Of a stretch of DNA of 64,000 nt, positions 49,301 through 61,600 are shown piece after piece (positions within the stretch are counted from its first letter, which is position 1; each line of letters begins with the position of its first letter). The notes under the pieces were generated by a model. The model searched no databases and had not been told where the DNA came from. It saw only the letters and a program-made list of their open reading frames with translations. The stretch covers positions 32,663,342 to 32,727,341 of the forward strand of contig NC_035172.2 of the NCBI RefSeq assembly GCF_001659605.2, in the 5' to 3' direction. The stretch is from Manihot esculenta (taxonomy: Eukaryota > Streptophyta > Magnoliopsida > Malpighiales > Euphorbiaceae). Both the position numbers and the translations under genes were made by a program.

Positions 49301-52300
49301 GCGTCCCTGAATACAAATCAAAGCCATTGAAACAACAAGATGTTCCATACCTCCCTAAATGTCATAAGGCTTGGTTTATCTCCAACTGGTGGTGTTTGAT
49401 TGCACACCATGTGGGCAATAGGCAACCTTGGATCAGTGCCATTGCATGACAAAACCTGGCTTCGACCAACTACCTCATCCATCCATGCACCTCCTCTTTT
49501 CTCAGATGGACGAGAGTAAGGATCAAAGTAGAAGTATGCAATTGGACTACCAGAGGAATCCTTAACACGATAAAATCTAACATCATTGTTCCAGACCTAT
49601 AAAATCAAAAGCATAAATTAATAGGGAGCAGAACAGTTAGATAAAATACATTTGAGGCAGAACCTGAAACAAAAATGTGGCAGATTGAATATTTTACAGG
49701 AGCTAAACCATCAGCTGGTTCAATATCAATTCCAAAAAGTGTCTTTGCAATGCCGAAGAGGCCATCCATAACCTTTGGCAATGAGAAATACGGGCGCAGT
49801 TCTTCCTGTTGAATTAAAAACAGAAAAAAAGTAAGCTTTTCTCCATGAAAGATGATAGAAGTTTTGCAAAAATGGAAGGTAAGAAAGTGGAGTCAGTCAT
49901 AGATAGTAATTGATACCATACTGAAATAACTATAAGCACTATTGCATATGGATGGTGCGCACATGAATGCTAGTGCTTGTACATTCAAAACATGCAATAT
50001 ACATGCTATCATTACATTCTTCAGTTTGAAGTTGTCAAAATCAGACAGAATGATTTATCCCAAGAAAAAAAAAACTACAATCATATTCACTATTTGCAAA
50101 AAAAAATTTTTTTACTTAAACAACTAGAATACAAATAAAACCTCAGTTAAAAAAAAATCCAATTGGTAGGTAAAGAATAGCAATAACTTTTCTGACAGTT
50201 TGGGAAAAATAAACTGTATTGCATTCTAATCTAAATCCCTTTAGGCAGTTCCTTTACGTGCTAAATCAGAGCCTTCTAAATTTCCTTCCAACTATAATTG
50301 GTGCATGATACTAAATTCAACTGGCTATTTTAGAAGTTCAATAAAATCCAAGACTAGGCCATGCAAGCATATCAAGGTTGATGCATAATACAGTAGTAAT
50401 ATATCATAAATTGAATATAATATCAATTGCATAATATCTGTCTGCTAATATAATGAATCACAAAAGACAAAAAGAAAATCATAGTGATGCAGAGAAGACC
50501 AACTTTAGGAATTATATTCATTATACAGTTAGGAAGTTTAGTTTTCTATTTTTTAGAAACTCTATTTATGTAGGAATATTTTTCTTTAAGGTTTATTAGT
50601 TTGTTACTTTGAAATTTTATGTGTTTTGTAATTCCTAATTAGTATTTGATTCAGGGTTTCTGATCCTAATGTTAGTAGCATTAAATACTCTATAGTCTAT
50701 AGATATATACAACTATGTTCTCTGTATATTCTTTTGCTATGATATTATTGTTGACAATATTAAGATTTGAGAATTTGTATCTCTTTTTCATATGAGAATT
50801 TGTTGTCTAGGGATGTCTTCTCTACCATTAGAGAATTGGTTTCTCATCCCTTATCCCCAAATCTAACTGGTCTCTATCACATAGTTAACATACCAAATTT
50901 GCAATATGCTTCAGAAAGACACAAAACAGTAACAATGGAGGAAAAAGAAGACCAACCTCATTGATATCATATCTTGACTCACGAAGCCTCTCAGCCCAAA
51001 AGCTCATGTCCCAGTGACTTAATTCATTCGCTTCTATGGCACCTTGAGTTTTGGCAAAAGTTTTAAGGTCCTCCATATCTGCAAAGGTAAAAGAATGACA
51101 TGGTTGGGCATGTCTTATTCCAACTAAAGGTGAATTTGCTGAGAAAGGAGCATTAAGAAAGGAAAGCTTCCAAAAGTTAGAGAAAAAGCAAGCCATTGTC
51201 AACAGTAACCTTATAACCAACTAAAAAGGTTACATTTATATCATACCAGGCCAAGAGGAATGGAGAATCACTAGATTTAATTGATCCAAACTGGACTTTC
51301 ATTTTAGAATATTGCACGGAACATGATTACACATACAACATAATCATATAATTTTTCAAGCTACCAATGTGTGTGTGTGTGTGTGTGTGTTCAGATGCAG
51401 ACATGAAGCAGTTAATAAAACAATACAAAATGGTGAAACCTTCATGAGGAAAAGGTTTCTGTTACTAAATCCATAACAGCTTCACCTTAAGCCCAAAGTT
51501 ATAGGAACTAAACTAGCATGTGCTACTGCCTGTTTGACAAATTACATTTAATATGATACCTTGAACTGCTGCATCCCAGGAAGCAGAGCGAAGCTTTTCC
51601 AAGAGCTCTTCTGCCTTCTGAACAGTTGCCATTTTTGTTGCCATGCTTACCTGTTACATCTACTTCAGCAAGAAATCAAGGGTTATTTTTAGCATAATAG
51701 TAAACCATACCTCAGCGTAGTTGTTGTAATTGAGAAGTTTAGCCTTTTCCTGCCTAAGCCTTAATATTTGATCAATAATTGGAGTATTATCTAGATCACC
51801 GCTTGAGGCACGAGTTACAAAAGCACGATAAACTTCTTCACGCAAATCACGGTTTCGAGCATGTTGCACGACAGACATAAGACTAGGTGCATCCAATGTG
51901 ATTATCCATGGTCCATTCTCAGCTGTTGCTTCTTTGTGCCCCTGAATGATAAAACTAAATAATTATGAAAAAAAGGGGTGCTAGACTTGATGGTGGACAC
52001 AAAAATAAAAGCTAATGAATGGAGAAGAAAAATACAACATATTTTCACATCTATACCTTAGACATTGCTGTCTGTGCAGCCAATGCAACTGCTGTAGCAG
52101 GCAACCCTTCAATTTCTCTTTTGTCTGTAATGAGTTTTTCAAATTTCTTTGTGGCATCCAATACATTCTCCCCAAACTTTTGAGATAGCCTTTCCAGCTC
52201 CTGCAAATTAATAGATGATTCAAGAGCAATAAACAGAAATAATGGTATAACAACAGAAACAACACTATACACTGTAATATTGATTTAATAGCTGATGTTT

Positions 52301-53857
52301 TCTGAAGAAAAATTTCAAACAAGAAAGCAAGTTAGCAGAAGAAAAGATGAAAGATGAAGAAGAGGAAATAACTCAAGGCTTCAACAATGAAATTGTCAAA
52401 AACATATTCCCCCTACCAGTTGCTAGTAAGAACATGAGCATTCCTATTCTACATGAGGGAAATACCTGTTTAATTTTGTTGAATTTTTCCCTTTTATCAT
52501 CTTCAAGAGCAACACCACTAAGAACTGCCTCCTTTATTAAGGCTGTGCAGACACATATGCAAAAGTAACCAGACATGCTAAATAAGTCAAGTGCAACCTT
52601 GAATGTTTAAACACCGCTAATTAATAAAACGGAAGGACATTGCTTACTTTCCACTATACGTTTCTGAGCATTGTTTAGTGACTGCCATTTAGGAGAATCT
52701 TGGATAGCCTTTACTGCATTATAAATTGGTTTACTTTGTCCCAGCCTAAGCAGAAACTTCACCTTTTCTGGCTGCAACCGAAAAATTAAGGCCATAAGCA
52801 CTTGCAAGTTGCAACAACGAGAATAGAGCCCAACTTCATGCACCTAATACAATCTTAATCAAGTTTGAAGAGCAATTTAAGACTAACAGTTCAAATGCTA
52901 ATAAGAGCTAAGTAACTTTATTACTGATTGAAACACAAATGGTACCTTGAAATTAAATCCAACAAAATGCTGATTAAAACGTTGCTTCAGGCATATATGT
53001 AACTTCAGTGAGAGTTATTTTTTTGTTTACATATATTACACTAGTTTTCCAAATCCAGTCCTTACCCAGACAAGAATTTACATACGTAGCATAGATGAGA
53101 TGCACTGCATGAGTAATAGACTAACAGTGTCTGCACAAGATGGAGAGAGAGAGGCAGAGAAATAAGTTATATAAAAATTTACCTGAACTTCTTCAATTGC
53201 AGCACGGAGTTCAGGTGTATCCTTAACAGACTTGAGATGATTGATCACCCCCCAAGCAACAGCCAATTTATCTATAATCTTTTCCAATGGCTCCACCAAC
53301 TTTGGCCATGATGGTTCCACTGTTCTCTCCAATTCCTCCAAATCACTCTCCTATAGAACACATGCAAAAGGAACCAATCTTAAAATCCCAAAACCAAAAT
53401 ACAGAAAATGTACAAGCATCTACCATCACTCAAATGGGAAAAAAGTAATAGGAACATACTCAAATAATCGAAATTCGAAAATCCCAAAACATGAAAAAAT
53501 ATCAAAGCAACATACAAGCTTCTTTAACAAAGCACGAATCCCAGGTCGAACATGTTTAGCCTCAACAACATCGAAGGGAGGGAACTGAAAATCCTGCAAC
53601 AGAGGATTGGAGTGGAGGGTTTCATCAGGAGCAGCTATTGAAGGTGAAGAGAATGAAGAATAGCAAGGAGAGAAAGAGCGTGAAGGAAAGACAGAGGGAG
53701 AAGTGGATTTATGGAGAGATTGAAGGCAGAAGGAGAAAGAAGCTGACCAGAGAGGACATGGATGGGATTTGAGGAATTGTTTGGGGGCAAGACGGGAAGA
53801 AGGAGAGCGTTTGAGGATTGGGTTGATTGAGCGGGACAGAGAGATACGTGAGGCCAT
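46306..53857 (-). CDS. TOP1: Organellar thimet oligopeptidase (TOP/OOP, peptidase family M3)
   Basis: Seventeen exons on the minus strand join in frame to 777 residues: 53857-53516, 53350-53183, 52771-52648, 52542-52466, 52200-52057, 51941-51711, 51650-51560, 51078-50957, 49805-49698, 49596-49351, 48651-48506, 48244-48127, 47837-47678, 47587-47556, 47255-47190, 46698-46627 and 46392-46306. The Ser/Arg-rich N-terminus fits a plastid/mitochondrial presequence. The catalytic zinc motif HEFGH is at 557-561, with the third ligand expected at Glu587 in AVELPSQ. Arabidopsis TOP1/OOP degrades cleaved transit peptides and other short peptides in both organelles and binds salicylic acid. Intron 11 has a GC donor (AG|GCAAGC). 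An upstream in-frame ATG at 53944 would add a hydrophobic segment. Confidence 0.94.
49038..49281. repeat. Long imperfect hairpin in oligopeptidase intron 10
   Basis: Arms of about 94 bp (49038-49131 and 49189-49281) are inverted copies with scattered mismatches and small gaps, around a loop of about 57 bp. Matching blocks include GGAGATATACATTACT, TAATAAATCAAG and CTCTGC.AAGATGGCTA. It lies wholly within the intron, so it would be transcribed with the gene. It is either a small MITE or a hairpin-RNA source. Confidence 0.85.
51368..51391. repeat. (TG)n microsatellite in oligopeptidase intron 7
   Basis: About eleven to twelve TG dinucleotides in an otherwise ordinary intron. Confidence 0.9.
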
Positions 53858-53944
53858 GAGCACGCCTACAACAAGAAGGAGAGTTGCTGAAATGAAGAGG
53901 AAGAGGACTTTAATTGGTATGTGTAGTGTAGTTTTCATTTTCAT

Positions 53945-56150
53945 TTTGGATTTGGACCTTTTGGCTCCATTTTCCCTGTAAATATATCTTTAGAGGAGAG
54001 GGTGGAATTGTATCGGAATTAGTCACCCACCTGCTTGATTTAGATTAAGTTTGAATCGCCATTCCCTGGTTTATTATTTATATAATGTATATTTAAAAAA
54101 AATTATAAAAATAATGTAGTTTTGAAACTATTTTATAAAATTAATGTTTTGTTTTAGAAAATGTTAATGCAATAAGTTTTTTTAATTTAAGTTAGTTCAA
54201 CGAATTCGTCAATTAAATTAATATTTTCAAATTTATTGTAACGAAAGTCAAAATTAAAATTTTATTTATTAAAATTATTTTAATTATATTCTAACATTAT
54301 TTGTGCCGGTAAAAAATTAAAATTATTAGGCTCGCCACATTAATTTTACATATTCAATTTTAAAATAAAATTAAAAATAATTTAAAAGATAGAAGAATGA
54401 AAATTAAATTTATAATTTAAAATAAATTATATATTCATTTAGTCAATTAATTAAGTTAGATTAAATAATTAAATACTTAATTTATATATATATATTTTTT
54501 AAATTCATTATGAATAATAGTATAATTTTAAAAAATAATAAATTAATATTATATTTGAGAGTTAAAAATATTTTAAAAAATTATTTTATTATTTTTAATA
54601 TTTTTAAATTGAATCATATTAAAAATATTTTAAATTATTTTTTAATACTTTATAATTAATGTATTTAATAAAATTATTTTATTAACAATAATTTTAAAAA
54701 TAATGATAAACAGCAAAAATATTAGATTAATTAAAAAATTATTTTTTAATATTTCTTAATTAATTTATTTAATAATATTATTTTCTTAACAATAATTTTA
54801 AAAGTAATACTAAATAGTAAGTATATTAGATAAATTTAAAAAAATAATTAATAATAATTTTAATTAAAATAAAAATAAAATGAATTATTCTTATAAAATT
54901 ATTGATAAAAATTAAAAAAATTAAATAATAATATTGTAGTAATTTTTAAATATATTTAATAATAAAAAAAATAATTTGAAAGTTTTCAAGTCTCTTTGAT
55001 CGATATTATAAAGATAAAGTTTAATTAGTAAAAAAATTAAACTGTAGGTAAACTTGTGATAAAAGTAAAATATATTAAGTTTAAATTTTGCTATGGTACA
55101 GTGAGCAGCAAGTGACGATAGAATATATTTGAAATAATTTAAAAAATATTATATTTTAATAAAAAAATATAAAATATAATTAAAAAAAATAAAAGTAATT
55201 AACTTTTTATTTTAAATGGTAGTTAACTATAGGGTTAGCCACCATAGGGTTATGCCTTTATATTAGTTGGAATTAATAGTAAATCATTAAATTAAAATTG
55301 TATTATATTGAACAAATAAAATTATAATAATTATAATAATTAAATAAAAATTAATTATATTTTACTAATTTATTAAAAAATAAAAAAATAATAATAACGA
55401 ATATTATTGCATGCATTTTAAATTTTGCTATTTATATTTTAAATTTTTATAAATTGATAAAATTAAACGACAGCAATTTTATCGTTTTATGTAAATTTAA
55501 AGGCACAGTTGATAAAATTTAAAATATATTTTATTCGTTTTATAATTTTTATTTATTTTTTTAATTATTTTAAAATTATAATAATATATAATTTTAATTA
55601 TTGTAATCATATTTTATTTTTAAAAAACCTTTCAAAATATTTTTTAATATTTAATAAAATTTAATTTATTTAAAATAAATATAATAAAAAGTTAATAAAA
55701 ATTATATTTTTTAATATGTATAAAAAAATAAAATAAATAAAAATTGTGGTTAGAGAAAATAATAAATTATAAGTGAATAATTTCTGATTTTTTTAATAAA
55801 TTATGAATAACATAATTAATTTATATTTAATTATCATGATTTTTAATAAATTCAGTCTGTTATAACTTTAATTTAATTGTATAATAAACTAATCTCAAAT
55901 AATATAAAAATATAAATATATATTTAAATAATCAATTAAACTTTTTCATCCGATTTGATTTGGCTAACCGACCACATCTCATGTTCGACAAAACTGCTAG
56001 TGCAAGTGAAAGTGAAAAATTAACGCGTTGAATTCAAACCTTAGTGTAATGATATGTTGAAATGTTGGGCTATCCAGTATCCAGTGGGTCTTTGAAGCCC
56101 AAGCCCCAAGGACCTAAACAGATACCCATAATATTAGCGGCCAAGGATTC
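53945..56150. other. AT-rich intergenic region
   Basis: Apart from about 100 bp of probable oligopeptidase promoter and leader, this is very AT-rich with runs of TTAAAA/AATAAT. No gene, tRNA or clear element was seen. From about 56000 the sequence becomes less AT-rich, as the leader of the SURF6-like locus begins. Confidence 0.5.
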
Positions 56151-56727
56151 CAACAACTTCTCGCCGTCGAAGAAGAAATTGCTGTGACTTGTCAGGATTC
56201 TTGTGTGCGGCGCATGTGCCTGGTTTTCCCTTCTTCGCAGCCTCTGCTTCTGGTTCTCTCTATTTATCAGGTGCTCGAATATCTGACTGCATTGTTCCTT
56301 TAGCTAATTTCAAAATAACTAATTTCTCAAAGCAGCAAATTGACCTCCCAACCATAATCAGAGCCATAGCATACTGGGGAGATGATCTAAATGTGTAGTA
56401 TGGCATTGATGCAAACAAGAACTCAGAAAATGATGAATGTAAATTTAGTGAGGATTTGAACTAGGATTTTCTGTTGTTTTTCTCTATTACGTACTTGCAT
56501 GGATTAGTATGGGATATGGATTCATCCATATTACTCTGGACATGAACTCATGATTTAGCTACATCATATAGGCCTGTATGTGTCTTCCTTTTTTTTCTTT
56601 TTTTCTGTTAAATGTTGTTTGGGCTTCTTTGCTTCACTTTCATATCTTTAGGGGCTAATTTTCAGTGGTATTAACTGTGTGTGTTTTCTGTTTGTCCTTT
56701 GTCATCGCACAATTTTATTCTGTAGAA

Positions 56728-57742
56728 ATGAAGAAGAAGAGGCAAAATATTGTCAATGCGTTCATTCCTGAAGCTGATCTTGATTCTCGCATTCATCAGA
56801 ATTCTCTGTTCTTTGACAAGTTGATTGAATTGATCCCTGCTAAGTTCTATTTACCAATCAGTGATAAAGAGAAGAAATGGTTCCAAGGCCTTAGCAAGGA
56901 TGAATAGGCTACATCAAAGATGGAATCAAGAGAAAACATCAAGAAAGCACGGAGGGATAGGCTAGATTCAGATAAGTCTTCTACAACAACACTTGATAGG
57001 TTAATGAAAATCTTGGAAGTGGAAAAATCAAATGACAACAGTGTTGATGATGGATTGGAGATTAATCCTATGACGTCTGATCTGGAAGGCAATGATCGAA
57101 GGGTGACGTATGAAGAACTCCGGCAACGACTACGTCGCAAAATTGATGAGCTTCGAGGAGGCCGAAACTATAGTGGCTTAGAGACTAAAGAAATTCGGCA
57201 AAGAAAACGCAAGAGGGAATCAGAGTCTGAAGAAAAGAAGCCTAACAAAAACTTCAGTAGAAAAGTGGAGAAGGATGTGGCAGAGGCTGCAAAAGAACTC
57301 AAATTTAGTCATGTTAAACTAGGGAATAAAGGGCATGAAAAGAAGAAGAGAAAACTTTCAAAGTTGAAGGAGCTTCAAAAGGCAAAAGAATTGGAGGAAG
57401 CAAAGGATCCAGTGAAAGCAGATATTATCTCAAAGAAGCACTCGTGGAAAGCTGCAACAAGTAGAGCTGCGCAGGAGTTAAAGTTCATGATAATTCGAAC
57501 TGTTGAAACGGAGCATACAGAAGGCGAAGAAGAGGCATCAAAAGAATGTTGAGAAATGGAAGGAGAGGGTTGTAACCCAACAGAAAATGAAAGCAGAAAA
57601 ACAGCAGACAAGATCACAGAATATAGCTGAGAGAATTCACCAGAAAAAGATGCGATGGATTGCAAAGAGAGAGAAAAAGCTCATGCGGCAAGGAAAGGAT
57701 GGTTACAATAATGAAGCTTCAACTAAAGGTGCCTCTTTCTAA
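56728..57742 (+). pseudogene. SURF6 / Rrp14 ribosome-biogenesis pseudogene
   Basis: The frame begins MKKKRQNIVNAFIPEADLDS, followed by the SURF6 signature LFFDKLIELIPAKFYLP. A TAG at 56905 interrupts 'LSKDE-ATSKMES'. The next frame carries ESRENIKKARRDRLD, RVTYEELRQRLRRKIDELR and KKHSWKAATSRAA. A further shift near 57475 loses the 'GVKVHDN' segment, and the last frame holds QKNVEKWKERV and ERIHQKKMRWIAKREKK before ending early. SURF6/Rrp14 is a nucleolar protein of 60S and 40S ribosome assembly. An apparent leader exon (about 56160-56268) and leader intron with a TGTAG acceptor at 56725 precede the ATG. That argues this was a real locus and not a processed copy. The coding part has no internal intron. 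Confidence 0.85.
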
Positions 57743-58640
57743 ACATTTGTATGGGTATCCTAGTCTCAAACTTTAGTTAATTGGCTTAAGCCTAATCTTC
57801 AGTGTCAAAAGAATGTTATGTTTTGGAAACCAGATAATGATTTCCAGTATTGTTCAATTATTGATATTTGGTTAATCAATAGCATATATAACCGATTAGA
57901 TCATCAATAAAAACATGTCATGACATTTGGAATCAGCATTTGGAATCAGCATATTCACTGCTTTATTTGGCTTCAGTTTATGTGTATATATATACATTTA
58001 AGACAGGCACAGATCAAGGTTTGCAAGATTTATATGGATAAGACGCCCTAGTTCACAACCTTGATAAATGACCCATAAGTTAATGCCGACCCTCATACAC
58101 CTCGTCTCAGATTTGCTAAACCTGGGGCGCAGAAATAGAGGATCAGCAAACAATATAAATAACAATAATGAAATTTAAAAATCATATAGTTCATGAAAGA
58201 TACTTGATTCAAACAAAAACTGGTAAAAACAAGAAGCAGTAGAACTGCAGGCTTTTTTCTTCACTAGAAAGAGCACATGTTTGTAGTTATTATTTTCCAA
58301 GGATTATTAACTAAGCAATTAAAAGTTACATTGCATTATTATTCCTCTTGCCATGATGCTTGATGTATTCTGAAAAGATGACATCTCTTAGTTTGTTATC
58401 AATACCCTGAATTACAAGGAGTTGGCAAACATCCAAAATGTTAACCACAATTTTTCTTTCTGATTTTCCTAAAATCACTATGAACACGTTAATGAGTTTT
58501 ACTGCTGAATTATGAGATCTCGAGTTCGAGTCTCAGTTAGAGTCAATTGTAAAAATGTATAACCCTGAATATGGTCCTAGGCCAAACTCCAACAACATTG
58601 AGGTTAACGTATACCTGATGCTCACAGTGGGGCTTCTCGC
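57743..58640. other. Intergenic, tail of SURF6 remnant and 3'UTR of SHMT
   Basis: No gene seen. A GAGTTCGAGTCTC motif at about 58519 resembles a pol III B box, but no A box or tail accompanies it. Confidence 0.45.
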
Positions 58641-61600
58641 TCAGTTCTTGTACTTCATGGTTTCTTTCTCAAACCCAATAGTTGGGAATTGCTTAGCATA
58701 CTCTTCAACATCATGGCGCAGTTTTGCGATCTCGGATTCGAAGTTGGGAATTGTAGCCAGGAAGTCCTTCAACTTTGTTCCTGAGTTACAAAAATCAATA
58801 CCGCACAACCCAAATTAACAAATTAAAGACCCACAATCAACCATGAATAAAAGGTCAAGAGGTCACACATCACACAATCAGCATGAGCACCAGTAATGAC
58901 CAGATCTAAGGTAGAAATTAATATATCTGAGATTTATTAACCTTTGGTTTGAGCCTTGATCTTCACTGCCAACTTGACAGCAGCATCAAAGAATTCTCCT
59001 ACCTTAACAAAATCCTCTTCAACGAATCCCCTAGATGTAAGAGCAGGGGTTCCTGAGATATGATTGGACTCATAAGCAAAAGTCGGTTACAAACAAACTG
59101 AAAAATATTTTGCTATGGAAAAGGCTTTACCCATCCTTATGCCACCAGGAACCATAGCAGATACATCTCCTGGAACAGTGTTTTTGTTTGCAGCAATGTG
59201 AACGGCTTCCAGCACCTTTTCAACTCGGGAGCCATCAATACCCTGATATCATGTAAATTTTAGGGAGCAGGGACAGAAAAGAATGGAGAGAGAATACCTC
59301 CTACTTAGCATGATTATAATCTGAAAAATCACAACCATGAAATGGACCAAACATATATTATTCTATTAGCACAAGCAGAAAATTGTCTTAAAACAACCTT
59401 TTACCACTTTGGCTGAGATCCAAGAGAAATTCAATTGGGTGATCAAATAGAGAGAAGAAAATCCTCTACCTTGTTCTTCAAATTCACCAAAACTAAATGG
59501 TTCTCAGTTCCACCAGAAACAAGTTCATATCCCTTCTCAACTAAAGTCTGCAAAAGCAGTAAAAATTTCAAGTTATAAAGATTCTGCAGGGACATAAATT
59601 AAGTCCCTACTCCAATGAGAAAATATTTCATCATAGAAATTCTCAATAATGAGATAAAGATATGCTCATACAATGATGTTTCAACAACAAACTTTGCTAC
59701 ATCTAATAAGGTAATACCTGTGCGAATTTTGAGCAATTACTAAGAACTTGCTCTTGATAAGCTTTGTACTCTGGAGTTGTAGCCTACATGATAAAGTAGG
59801 AACACATGAATAACAATAGAAGAGAAGGACAAAAAAATTGCAATGCTATCCTAAATTTGACTTAACTCAGAGCACTCACTTTGACACAACCTTTAAATTT
59901 TCATACTATCTGTGTGCACATTCTAATAGGTTTGGGTAAGATAAAAATTCCCCCTCTATAGAAATATAAAAACAATAGACAATATCTTATAAGAAAAATG
60001 ACCTGTTTCAGTGCAACCGCCAAACCGGCAATTGTGTGGTTGTGGGGACCACCTTGAAGTCCAGGAAAGACAGCTTGATTGATTTTGTCTTCATAGTCAT
60101 ACAACACCTTCAGCAAGAACACGATACAAATGATTATTCCAACTTCAAAAATCACAATTTCATCAAAAGAAAGAAGCAGCGGATGATCCAGTCAATGCTA
60201 CCATAAAATTGGAAAGGACAAGGGTATAGTAAAATTTTACTTTTTCTTTAACAACTCACATGTTGGCCTTGTTTGTTAACTTCTTTCACGCCCTTCCTGA
60301 AGAAAATCATGGCTCCACGTGGGCCCCGAAGTGACTTGTGAGTTGTGGTGGTCACAATATCTGCATAATCAAAAGGTGATGGGATGACACCACCAGCGAC
60401 CAATCCACTGATATGTGCCATATCTGCCAACAGTATAGCTTTTTGTTTGTCGCAAACCTGTAACCCATAAACTTAGACCCTAAAAAACACAAATTAAAGC
60501 AAAACTGCAAGCTCCAATGATGAAAATTGGAAATGCAAAAAACTAATCCAAACGAAGTTACCTTGCGAATACGTGCATAATCATATAGACGAGCATAAGC
60601 ACTAGCACCGGCAACTACCAACTTTGGTCTGAAAAGAGTTGCACTTTTCTCCAACTGCAATTTGTTTTGCAAATTCTTTTTACTCAGAGACAAGATATGC
60701 AAATAATGAAGTGTTAGAAATAGAAATGTAACGTTTTTCTGTTCTGCACTTTCTGCAAACAAGCATGCTGATACTTTGACGCAGCTTTGGGAAAAAGATA
60801 TTGCTGATTACATTCACCCAATTTTCATATTTTTCTAGTAAGGCCTTTAGAGAATCTCCATCTATTTACCTGAATATCTTCAATTAGGAATTCCACAGAT
60901 GAAAGCATAAAAATAATAATCCGCAAGTTCAGATGGTTAAATTTTGACTTGAGACCAGTTCCAAGATTTCATGTTCTTATGAAAAGCGGCTGGAGAGGAA
61001 GAAAAAACTCTCATTGTTTCAAGTGCTTAAAGTTGGTTCAGCAGCAGCCGACAGATGAAATGAAGCACAATTGGAAGCAGAGAAGGTAATGTGAAAAAAA
61101 AAAAAAAAAAACCTTCCCTAGTTGATTCAACTCAGTAGATTTTTTTTTTTGCTCTTTCAAACAAGAACATAATTATAACAAGGAGGGAACAATCCACCTG
61201 GTCATAGTCAATATAGCCAGTGCTCTCATTCAATCTGTATGGCATTGTCTCAAAAAATATTGAAACTGCAGATATCTTTTTGGTGTCCGTCTGCACAGTA
61301 AAGAAATGATGATAAACTTGTCATAAAAAACGCTAGAAAGTATTTCATAATGAAATCACTGGACAAGCAAAACCCACTTAAAATGTTATTACAATTACCA
61401 GTCATGTTATTATTCTCCCTGGAGGTTTTATGATTTTAAATTAAAACTTACTTAGAAATATAACACCACAACTTAATTATAAATGAGCTTGAATATGATC
61501 TTTTCCTTTTGATTCCAGAAAATCAAGGAAATGGAACAGAAAATCTAGACGTTCTTTTATTCATATTCTTCTTTTTGTCCTCCATCGCCATTGAGAAAAC

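Noticed and set aside
49009..49449. 146-codon plus-strand frame
   Set aside because: It crosses the intronic hairpin and the antisense of an oligopeptidase exon.
58515..58540. Second SINE or tRNA from a GAGTTCGAGTCTC motif
   Set aside because: No A box, tail or flanking duplication.
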